Source: CALJGI01 sp047618115 (GTDB lineage: Bacteria > Pseudomonadota > Gammaproteobacteria > Pseudomonadales > Halieaceae). Taken from it: a stretch of 12,023 bases of DNA. The translations under genes were made by a program, and so were the position numbers. This document shows, piece after piece, positions 6,700 to 12,023 of the stretch. Position 1 is the first letter of the stretch; each line of letters opens with the position of its first letter. The notes below the pieces were generated by a model. That model did not search any database and had not been told where the DNA came from. It saw only the letters and a list, made by a program, of their open reading frames with translations. The DNA lies in contig JBLHKV010000104.1 in the NCBI GenBank assembly GCA_047618115.1, forward strand, positions 1 to 12,023. Direction: 5' to 3'.

Positions 6700-7563
6700 A
6701 TGCTGACCCTTGGGCAAACCTACACCTTGAACGTAGTAAAAATGACTGAGCAGGGTGCCTATGTGGATGGGGAGGAACTGGGCGAAATCCTGTTGCCAAC
6801 TAAATTTTGCCCCCCTGGTCTTGCGGTAGACGATCAGCTGCCCGTTTTTCTTTATCAGGATTCTGAAACCCGGCTCATCGTTACGACGCAAATCCCCAAA
6901 GTACAGGTTGGGGAATTCGCTTACCTGAAAGTCATTGAGAACACAGATTACGGTACATTTATGGACTGGGGTCTGGACAAAGACTTGATGGCACCTTTTG
7001 GCGAGCAACATGTGCCTATGGAGGTGGATAAATCCTATTTGGTGTATGTCTATTTGAATAACGCTGATGGCAGAATCACCGCTTCATCCAAAATAGAAAA
7101 GGTTCTTGATACTCAAGCGCCACACGACTTCGCTCCCGGCCAACAGGTTGACCTTATCATCGCAAACAGCACTGAGTTGGGGTTTAAGGCCATTATTAAT
7201 CATAGCCATTGGGGTTTACTGTACAAAGATGAGGTGCATGAACGGCTTAGTTTTGGTCAATCAATGCGTGGTTTTATTAAATTTGTGAGACCTGATGGTA
7301 AGATTGACCTGGCCCTCAAGGAGGAACAAGACACACGAGACCAATACACTATGACAGTGGTTAATTACCTCAAGGGGCACGATGGATTTGCCGCCGCTCA
7401 TGACAAAACAGATCCTGCAATAATTGAGTCGCTTTTCGGTATGAGTAAAAAATCCTTCAAGAAAGTCATCGGCAGACTCTACAAACAGCGTATTATTAAG
7501 ATTGAAGCAGATGGCATTCGCCTCAACAAACAGGTCGCCAAACCAACCAAAAAAGGGATTTAA
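6700..7563 (+). CDS. CvfB-like S1-domain RNA-binding protein
   Basis: A protein of 287 residues starting at ATG 6700, with GAGG (6691-6694) five bases upstream. The layout matches the CvfB/YitL family: an N-terminal S1-like barrel (about 1-65, LGQTYTLNVVKMTEQGAYVD), a second S1 domain (about 70-137, VGEFAYLKVIENTDYGTFMD), a third (about 142-210, GQQVDLIIANSTELGFKAII) and a C-terminal winged helix (about 225-282, FGMSKKSFKKVIGRLYKQRI). Family members bind RNA; in Staphylococcus aureus CvfB affects virulence gene expression. The role in Gammaproteobacteria is poorly defined. It is cytoplasmic, with no signal peptide. The DUF1456 gene follows at once, with its ribosome binding site inside the last codons of this gene, so the two are probably translationally coupled. 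A truncated copy of its 5' end is at 610-678. Confidence 0.88.
   Translation: MLTLGQTYTLNVVKMTEQGAYVDGEELGEILLPTKFCPPGLAVDDQLPVFLYQDSETRLIVTTQIPKVQVGEFAYLKVIENTDYGTFMDWGLDKDLMAPFGEQHVPMEVDKSYLVYVYLNNADGRITASSKIEKVLDTQAPHDFAPGQQVDLIIANSTELGFKAIINHSHWGLLYKDEVHERLSFGQSMRGFIKFVRPDGKIDLALKEEQDTRDQYTMTVVNYLKGHDGFAAAHDKTDPAIIESLFGMSKKSFKKVIGRLYKQRIIKIEADGIRLNKQVAKPTKKGI
7553..7558 (+). promoter_or_regulatory. ribosome binding site AAGGGA pointing to an ATT start
   Basis: AAGGGA lies inside the end of the CvfB-like gene, 7 bases before the ATT at 7566. No comparable motif stands at the right distance before the first in-frame ATG (7626), whose upstream bases read TTTTAATGATTCGAAA. Confidence 0.6.
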
Positions 7564-7565
7564 CT

Positions 7566-8069
7566 ATTAACAACAACGACATACTCCGCCGACTTCGCTA
7601 TTCATTTGATTTTAATGATTCGAAAATGATCGCCGTCTTCGCACAAGCTGATTTCACAGTCACCCGCAGCCAGGTTAGTGACTGGTTAAAAAAGGACGAC
7701 GATACCGAACAGGAGCCCGTTGATGACAAGATTTTGGCCTGCTTCCTAAATGGCCTGATTAACGACATGCGCGGCAAGAAAGACGGTGCGAAGCCGGAAC
7801 CCGAAGACAAACTCGACTACAACATTATCTTCAGGAAACTCAAGATAGCCCTTAACCTTCAGGCTGAAGACATATTAAAAATTCTGGCGCTAGTGGATAT
7901 TAAAATAAGCAAGCATGAACTCAGCGCATTTTTTAGAAAGAAAGGGCACAAGCATTACAGAGTGTGCCAGGCACAAATCCTGAGAAATTTTCTACACGGT
8001 ATCCAGATAAAATACCGAGGCGATAAAAAAACCGAAAAGGAAAATGTTTGGGGTCAGAGTAAAAATTAG
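7566..8069 (+). CDS. DUF1456 (YehS-like) protein, probable ATT start
   Basis: The first ATG in frame is at 7626, but DUF1456 homology begins 20 codons earlier. The codons from 7566 read I-N-N-N-D-I-L-R-R-L-R-Y-S-F-D-F, matching the conserved NDILRxxRY start of E. coli YehS and relatives as I recall them. Back to the in-frame TGA at 7503 there is no ATG, GTG or TTG. ATT 7566 sits 7 bases after AAGGGA and two bases after the upstream stop, so I use it (167 residues). The protein holds two DUF1456 repeats (about 1-75 and 85-150: NIIFRKLKIALNLQAEDILKIL, then KHYRVCQAQILRNFLHGI). The function of the family is unknown. The last residues (VWGQSKN) and the stop come from the GGGGTCAGAG repeat, so the native C-terminus has been replaced. 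Confidence 0.8.
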   Translation: MNNNDILRRLRYSFDFNDSKMIAVFAQADFTVTRSQVSDWLKKDDDTEQEPVDDKILACFLNGLINDMRGKKDGAKPEPEDKLDYNIIFRKLKIALNLQAEDILKILALVDIKISKHELSAFFRKKGHKHYRVCQAQILRNFLHGIQIKYRGDKKTEKENVWGQSKN

Positions 8070-8098
8070 AATGTTTGGGGTCACTCAGACTCTGATCC
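8043..8098. repeat. degenerate GGGGTCAGAG-type repeat at right border
   Basis: AATGTTTGGGGTCA occurs at 8043-8056 and again at 8070-8083. GGGGTCAGAGT (8050-8060) is an imperfect inverted match to ACTCTGATCCT (8089-8099). The centre differs from copies A and B. The left unit overlaps the last codons and stop of the DUF1456 gene. Confidence 0.7.
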
Positions 8099-8190
8099 TT
8101 AATTTCTTAATATCAGCCAATTGTTAATTAGCCTGCTCCCTCACTCTTACTAAGCCTGAGCTTGTATTGCAAACCTACCTGAAATAATTG

Positions 8191-8227
8191 ATAGTTAAAA
8201 ACTATTAAACGATTAGTTATATACAAT
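8191..8227 (+). promoter_or_regulatory. OxyR-type operator upstream of katG
   Basis: The four-element OxyR pattern (ATAGntnnnanCTAT, 7-base spacer, same again) fits: ATAG TTAAAAA CTAT (8191-8205) matches all 10 defined bases, then 7 bases, then TTAG TTATATA CAAT (8213-8227) matches 7 of 10. The total is 17 of 20. It ends directly before the -35 position of the proposed katG promoter, as expected for an OxyR-activated promoter. Confidence 0.7.
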
Positions 8228-8256
8228 TAGTTTCTATAAAGCGTGTGATTGATAAT
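8228..8256 (+). promoter_or_regulatory. katG promoter
   Basis: GATAAT (8251-8256, 5/6 to TATAAT) is preceded by a 17-base spacer and a poor -35 (TAGTTT, 8228-8233) that abuts the OxyR operator. A weak -35 is usual for OxyR-dependent promoters. TATAAA at 8235-8240 is a competing -10 candidate. Confidence 0.5.
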
Positions 8257-8267
8257 CATCAATACAC
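8243..8267. promoter_or_regulatory. inverted repeat with Fur-box core over the katG -10
   Basis: GTGTGATTGAT (8243-8253) and ATCAATACAC (8258-8267) are inverted repeats with one extra base and a 4-base spacer. The central TGATAATCAT (8250-8259) matches the core of the 19-bp Fur consensus exactly, but the flanks match poorly (about 13 of 19 overall). A Fur or PerR-like repressor acting on katG is possible. Confidence 0.3.
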
Positions 8268-8327
8268 ATGAATAATTGGTGTATCAAGAATGGCGCCATC
8301 AATATTTGCAATTTTTTCTTCCCTTAT

Positions 8328-8333
8328 GGAGGG
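8328..8333 (+). promoter_or_regulatory. ribosome binding site GGAGGG fixing the katG start
   Basis: GGAGGG lies 7 bases before ATG 8341. The longer in-frame ATG at 8290 lacks such a motif and would bury the signal peptide. Confidence 0.8.
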
Positions 8334-8340
8334 CATTTTA

Positions 8341-10560
8341 ATGCTTAAAAAAACACTATCCCTATTTGCCACTTTAGCAGTAATCATGTCATCGTTAGTG
8401 CTAATAAGCCCTGCTTATGCTCAAGGTGAACCCAAAGCCAACCAATATTGGTGGCCTGAAAAACTCAACCTCAATCCGCTTCGTCAGCATGCCGCTGAAT
8501 CCAATCCCATGGGTGGAGAGTTTAATTACGCAGAAGAATTTGCAAGTCTCGACCTTGATGCCGTCAAGCGAGACCTTGAGAAGGTGATGACCGAGTCACA
8601 GGACTGGTGGCCAGCGGACTATGGTCACTATGGACCATTTTTTATTCGCATGGCCTGGCATAGCGCAGGCACATACCGTGAGGCTGATGGACGTGGTGGC
8701 GCTGCGGGTGGTCAACAGCGATTCGAGCCGCTTAACAGCTGGCCTGACAATGCCAATCTTGATAAGGCAAGACGATTGGTCTGGCCGGTCAAACAGAAAT
8801 ACGGTCAAAAGATTTCCTGGGCCGATTTGATGGTGCTGTCAGGAAATGTTGCCATGGAGTCCATGGGCTTCAAGACCTTCGGTTTCGCCGGTGGACGTGA
8901 AGACGACTGGGAACCAGATCTGGTTTATTGGGGACCTGAGTCTGAATGGCTCGCTGACGAGCGCCACAGTAGTGACAGAAAACTGGAAAAGCCTCTTGCC
9001 GCTGTGCAGATGGGTCTGATCTACGTCAACCCGCAAGGACCGAACGGTAATCCGGATCCTCTCCTGGCCGCCCAGGATATTCGCGAAACCTTTGGTCGTA
9101 TGGCCATGAATGATGAAGAAACCGTAGCACTTATTGCTGGTGGGCATACCTTCGGTAAATCACATGGTGCCGCTGCTCCCACTGGTTGTGTGGGTCCTGA
9201 ACCAGCAGCCGCTAATATTGAAGAACAGGGTTTTGGCTGGACAAACAGTTGCGGCGAGGGCAAGGGTGTAGACACCATTACTAGCGGACTGGAAGGTGCA
9301 TGGACCGTCAGCCCGGCCGAGTGGACGCATAACTTCCTACAGAATCTCTATGCCTATGAATGGAAGCAGACAAGAAGTCCTGCGGGCGCAATCCAGTGGA
9401 TCCCCACTGATGAATCCGCAGCCAACCTGGTGCCGGATGCGCATGATCCGTCGAAGCGACACGCGCCAATGATGTTGACCACAGACCTGGCACTCAAAGC
9501 CGATCCTGAGTATCGGCGCATTACCACGCGCTGGTTGAACAATCCTGGGGAGTTCGAACTTGCCTTCGCTAAGGCCTGGTTCAAGTTAACTCACCGTGAC
9601 ATGGGACCACGTGCACGCTATATAGGTGCCGAGGTTCCTGACGAAGCCCTGCTTTGGCAAGACCCCGTTCCAGCAGTGGATCATCCCTTGATTAACCAAA
9701 GAGATATCAGGCGCCTGAAGTCTGACATTCTTGCATCGGGTTTGAACATTTCAGAACTGGTGAGGACAGCCTGGGCATCAGCGTCTACTTTCCGTGGCAC
9801 TGACTTACGCGGTGGAGCAAATGGGGCGCGTGTACGCCTGGCACCACAGAGGAACTGGTCTGCTAACAATCCAGCTGAACTATCTATAGTGCTGGGTGTA
9901 CTGGAAGGTATTAAAGACGATTTTAATGATTCACGATCCCGCAGGAAGGTCTCCCTTGCTGATCTAATCGTGTTGGGCGGTGCCACAGCCATCGAACAGG
10001 CAGCAAAGCAGGCCGGACACAATGTAGAGGTATCTTTTACACCAGGGCGTGCAGATGCATCCCAGGCGCAAACCGATAGCCGCTCATTTGCCATACTCGA
10101 GCCTACTGCAGACGGGTTTCGCAATTACTTCGGTAATGTTAACCGGAGATCGCCGGCGGAAATGTTAGTGGACAAGGCAAACTTGCTGAGCCTTACCGTG
10201 CCTGAGATGACCGTGCTAATTGGTGGTATGCGGGCCCTGGATGCCAATACCGCTGGTACAAAACATGGTGTATTCACCGACAACCCTGGTACGTTAAGTA
10301 ATGATTTCTTTGTTAATCTGCTCGACATGTCAGTTAAGTGGAATAAGTCATCTACCGAGGGTATTTACGAGGGTCGTGATCGTACGAGCGGGCAGCTAAG
10401 ATGGACAGCAACACCCGTTGATCTGATATTTGGTTCCAATACCGAACTTCGAGCCGTGGCGGAATTCTATGCATCCAGCGATGCAGAAGAGAAGTTTGTG
10501 AATGACTTTGTCAAAACCTGGACCAAGGTGATGACCCTCGATCGCCTTGGTCTGGATTGA
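8341..10560 (+). CDS. katG: periplasmic catalase-peroxidase
   Basis: A protein of 739 residues that breaks down H2O2 as catalase and broad-spectrum peroxidase using heme b. The start at ATG 8341 follows from GGAGGG seven bases upstream and gives a clear Sec signal peptide (LKKTLSLFATLAVIMSSLVL, end AYAQ). Distal residues Arg103, Trp106 and His107 lie in RMAWHSAGTYR and the proximal heme ligand His269 in GGHTFGKSHG. The Met-Tyr-Trp adduct needed for catalase activity can form from Trp106, Tyr228 (GLIYVNPQGPNG) and Met254 (GRMAMND). Each is one less than its M. tuberculosis KatG counterpart. Both halves of the usual duplicated peroxidase fold are present and no domain is truncated. Most KatG enzymes are cytoplasmic; export makes this one KatP-like and suited to detoxify external or periplasmic peroxide. 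An OxyR-type operator lies at 8191-8227. No cytochrome or peroxiredoxin partner gene is adjacent. Confidence 0.96.
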   Translation: MLKKTLSLFATLAVIMSSLVLISPAYAQGEPKANQYWWPEKLNLNPLRQHAAESNPMGGEFNYAEEFASLDLDAVKRDLEKVMTESQDWWPADYGHYGPFFIRMAWHSAGTYREADGRGGAAGGQQRFEPLNSWPDNANLDKARRLVWPVKQKYGQKISWADLMVLSGNVAMESMGFKTFGFAGGREDDWEPDLVYWGPESEWLADERHSSDRKLEKPLAAVQMGLIYVNPQGPNGNPDPLLAAQDIRETFGRMAMNDEETVALIAGGHTFGKSHGAAAPTGCVGPEPAAANIEEQGFGWTNSCGEGKGVDTITSGLEGAWTVSPAEWTHNFLQNLYAYEWKQTRSPAGAIQWIPTDESAANLVPDAHDPSKRHAPMMLTTDLALKADPEYRRITTRWLNNPGEFELAFAKAWFKLTHRDMGPRARYIGAEVPDEALLWQDPVPAVDHPLINQRDIRRLKSDILASGLNISELVRTAWASASTFRGTDLRGGANGARVRLAPQRNWSANNPAELSIVLGVLEGIKDDFNDSRSRRKVSLADLIVLGGATAIEQAAKQAGHNVEVSFTPGRADASQAQTDSRSFAILEPTADGFRNYFGNVNRRSPAEMLVDKANLLSLTVPEMTVLIGGMRALDANTAGTKHGVFTDNPGTLSNDFFVNLLDMSVKWNKSSTEGIYEGRDRTSGQLRWTATPVDLIFGSNTELRAVAEFYASSDAEEKFVNDFVKTWTKVMTLDRLGLD

Positions 10561-10589
10561 TTTTAAAGCCTATCTGGGCACAGAAAAAA

Positions 10590-10620
10590 ATAACGGCGGC
10601 GTTTAATAACCCGCCGTTAT
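10590..10620. terminator. hairpin after katG, T-run on the minus side
   Basis: ATAACGGCGG (10590-10599) and CCGCCGTTAT (10611-10620) form a perfect 10-bp stem with an 11-nt loop. The A-run (10584-10590) precedes it on the + strand, so the classic stem plus U-run is complete only for minus-strand transcripts; on the + strand just GCTTT follows. It may work in both directions. Confidence 0.65.
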
Positions 10621-10731
10621 GCTTTGTACAACGCTCTCTGTTGATTCAGATTTATAGTAAAGAGCCAGGAAAGGGAATAGGACGAAGTGTAGATTAAATG
10701 TTATCAGACCTATTGTAACATCAATCAATAC

Positions 10732-10761
10732 TTGCCTTTTTGATTCTGGAAACATTATATT
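10732..10761 (+). promoter_or_regulatory. possible promoter upstream of the SDR gene
   Basis: TTGCCT (10732-10737, 4/6) is followed by an 18-base spacer and TATATT (10756-10761, 5/6); a perfect TATAAT overlaps at 10761-10766. The palindrome at 10774-10818 would then lie in the first part of the transcript. Confidence 0.3.
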
Positions 10762-10773
10762 ATAATTATATAA

Positions 10774-10818
10774 GGGGTCGGAGACAATGGAGAATAATTT
10801 TCAGATGACTCCGACCTC
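10774..10818. repeat. GGGGTCGGAG-type palindromic repeat
   Basis: GGGGTCGGAG (10774-10783) and CTCCGACCTC (10809-10818) are inverted repeats with one mismatch around a 25-nt AT-rich centre. It shares the leading GGGGTC and the overall plan with repeats A and B but not their arm or loop sequence, so it is a sister family of small palindromes. Confidence 0.65.
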
Positions 10819-10908
10819 ATTGTTTTCACTACACCACAGCGAACTTCTGCCCATCAAGTGAATCATTTGTTATCCTAATAAAATCACGAATAATGGCGCA
10901 ATCTACAG

Positions 10909-11826
10909 ATGAATAAAGTTAACACAATTATTGTAAGCCTTTTCTTACTATCCCTTTGCGTAACCACCACTATCAGGGCACAGGACGCAGCTAACTATCC
11001 TGACATGTCCGGTAAAACGATTCTCATAACAGGGTCCACTGACGGACTAGGTAGAGAAGTGGCAATACGCCTGGGTAAACTTGGCGCCCATATGCTGATT
11101 CATGGTCGTAATGTAGTACGCGGGGCAGAGGTTGTTGCGGATATCAATAACAATGGCGGTAGTGCTCAGTTCTATAAGGCAGATTTTGGTTCCCTGGATA
11201 ATGTCAGGAAAATGGCCGAGGCAATTAAACGTGACCATCCAGGACTTGACGTCCTGGTCAACAATGCAGGGCTCGGTGCCGGTTTTGCCGGCGGTGAAAG
11301 ACAAGAAAGTGAAGACGGATACGAAATGTTATTCCAGGTAAATTACTTGTCGCATTATTTATTAACCGAACTTCTGCTCCCCACACTCATGGCGAGTGCC
11401 CCATCCCGAATCATTAATGTAGCCTCACGTGCACAGATTGCATTAAACTTCGACGACCTTAATCAGGAAAACGATCACAGCGGTAGATCGGCATATCGTC
11501 TTAGTAAAATCGCCCAGGTCATGCATACTTTTTATTATGCAGAATTACTTGAAGATACTGGCGTCACCTTCAACACGCTACACCCGGCCTCGAGAATGAA
11601 TACCACCTTGGTCTTGCAAACGCCCGGTCCCGTGCGGTCTACAGTAGATGAAGGTGCCAATGTCGTGATGTACGTCGTCACATCAGCCGAACTGGAAGAG
11701 CGTACAGGAATCTATTTCAACCAGTATGACGAAGGCCGCGCCCATGATCAGGCCTATGATAAAGCTGCCCGGCAACGGCTGGATAAAATGACCCGAGATC
11801 TTATAGGTTTACTCGCCAGGGATTAA
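10909..11826 (+). CDS. SDR-family NAD(P)-dependent oxidoreductase with N-terminal signal-like segment
   Basis: A protein of 305 residues with a Rossmann-fold short-chain dehydrogenase core. The cofactor motif TGSTDGLG is at 41-48, Arg67 after the second strand favours NADP(H), and NNAG is at 118-121. The catalytic residues are Asn145, Ser173, Tyr196 and Lys200 (YRLSK). The sequence resembles retinol-dehydrogenase/WWOX-like classical SDRs, which oxidise or reduce alcohol and carbonyl groups; the substrate is unknown. Residues 1-25 look like a Sec signal peptide (NKVNTIIVSLFLLSLCVTTT, then IRAQD), odd for an enzyme that needs NADP(H). An internal ATG at 11005 (Met33, MSGKTILITG) would give a normal cytoplasmic SDR, but neither start has a clear ribosome binding site. 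I keep the longer form because the hydrophobic segment is well formed. It appears to be a single-gene unit. Confidence 0.85.
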   Translation: MNKVNTIIVSLFLLSLCVTTTIRAQDAANYPDMSGKTILITGSTDGLGREVAIRLGKLGAHMLIHGRNVVRGAEVVADINNNGGSAQFYKADFGSLDNVRKMAEAIKRDHPGLDVLVNNAGLGAGFAGGERQESEDGYEMLFQVNYLSHYLLTELLLPTLMASAPSRIINVASRAQIALNFDDLNQENDHSGRSAYRLSKIAQVMHTFYYAELLEDTGVTFNTLHPASRMNTTLVLQTPGPVRSTVDEGANVVMYVVTSAELEERTGIYFNQYDEGRAHDQAYDKAARQRLDKMTRDLIGLLARD

Positions 11827-12023
11827 AGCCCACCTCAAATTGATCGGAGAATTGGTGTGACTTCGTCACGGTTTAATTTGACTGGATACTGGCATCCGAG
11901 GGTGTCGCTAAAGACATAAATTTCATATCCAAAGATATTCTTCAGTATGCTGGTTCAAACTGTTTAATTTTCCACGCCCGTGATATTTCATAAAGAGCAG
12001 TCAGGTAAACCGCTGTAATTTGC
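11827..12023. other. 3' flank without a firm gene
   Basis: A small hairpin GTGAC-TTC-GTCAC (11857-11869), nested inside CAAATT (11836-11841) and AATTTG (11875-11880), may end the SDR transcript. On the minus strand a frame is open from the window edge at 12022 to a TGA at 11942-11944 (26 codons). It could be the tail of a convergent gene, but that length is expected by chance and I do not call it. Confidence 0.35.

Larger units (their letters stand above)
6601..8105 (+). mobile_element. candidate repeat-bounded two-gene cassette
   Basis: Palindrome B borders the left of the CvfB-like / DUF1456 gene pair and a related but degenerate GGGGTCAGAG repeat borders the right. A deleted derivative with the same left-end sequence and a mirrored palindrome occurs at 572-758. 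Together these suggest that the pair has moved or rearranged through the repeats. No transposase is encoded inside and no target-site duplication is evident, so any mobility would need help in trans. An alternative is repeated independent insertion of REP-like elements around a resident gene pair. Confidence 0.35.
10621..10908. other. intergenic region between katG and the SDR gene
   Basis: No ORF worth calling on either strand. The region is AT-rich and holds a possible promoter (10732-10761) and the GGGGTCGGAG palindrome (10774-10818). No tRNA or other RNA gene is recognisable. Confidence 0.6.

Noticed and set aside
7626..7628. First ATG as start of the DUF1456 gene
   Set aside because: It would remove the conserved first 20 residues of the family and has no ribosome binding site nearby.
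8235..8240. TATAAA as the main katG -10
   Set aside because: Its -35 would fall inside the OxyR operator's second half-site; GATAAT at 8251 gives a 17-bp spacer and places the operator directly upstream of the -35. Kept only as an alternative.
8290..8340. Longer katG start at ATG 8290
   Set aside because: It has no ribosome binding site and would bury the signal peptide; ATG 8341 has GGAGGG at ideal spacing.
11875..11994. Open plus-strand frame after the SDR gene (about 38 codons)
   Set aside because: No start codon or ribosome binding site and no recognisable family; likely chance.
11942..12022. Minus-strand C-terminal fragment of a convergent gene at the right edge
   Set aside because: Open for only 26 codons, expected by chance, and not recognisable as any family; left uncalled.

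Overview
The window looks like chromosomal DNA from a gammaproteobacterium, probably marine or otherwise environmental and heterotrophic. Four things suggest this: a secreted DUF1592 / DUF1552 / ankyrin gene set, a CvfB-like plus DUF1456 (YehS-like) gene pair, a periplasmic-type KatG behind an OxyR-type operator, and many GGGGTCAGAG-type palindromes of a kind I associate with REP-like repeats in this class. The taxonomic call is inference. All convincing genes lie on the + strand.

Layout. Bases 3-539 are the 3' end of a PQQ-type beta-propeller dehydrogenase gene. Bases 540-838 hold no intact gene. They carry a decayed copy of the first 23 codons of a CvfB-like gene, joined to a 14-bp tandem repeat and a palindromic repeat, followed by a promoter-like palindrome and a leader hairpin. 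Bases 851-6535 form a probable operon of three exported proteins: a diheme DUF1592-type cytochrome protein, a Tat-exported DUF1552 (HxxSHH) protein and a Sec-exported ankyrin-repeat protein. Bases 6601-8105 are a compact unit bounded on both sides by GGGGTCAGAG palindromes. It contains the intact CvfB-like S1-domain gene and a DUF1456 gene that appears to start at a rare ATT codon and to end inside the right-hand repeat. Bases 8191-8340 are the control region of a secreted catalase-peroxidase gene (katG), with a good OxyR tetrad operator, a correctly spaced -10 and a Fur-core-like inverted repeat. katG occupies 8341-10560 and is followed by a hairpin. A further palindrome of a related but distinct family (GGGGTCGGAG) lies at 10774-10818. 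An SDR-family oxidoreductase gene with an unexpected signal peptide fills 10909-11826. The last 197 bp contain nothing I can call firmly.

How the parts may work together. The PQQ enzyme fragment and the diheme DUF1592 protein could belong to one periplasmic electron-transfer or substrate-oxidation set that the repeat remnant has since separated; this is inference. The DUF1592-DUF1552-ankyrin set has recognisable families, but I know of no established biochemical role for it, and it is one of two candidates for an undescribed system here. The other is the repeat-bounded RNA-binding/DUF1456 pair. Its left-end sequence recurs 6 kb away next to a palindrome in mirrored orientation, as expected if the pair moves or is rearranged together with the repeats. 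katG is an oxidative-stress gene and appears functionally separate.
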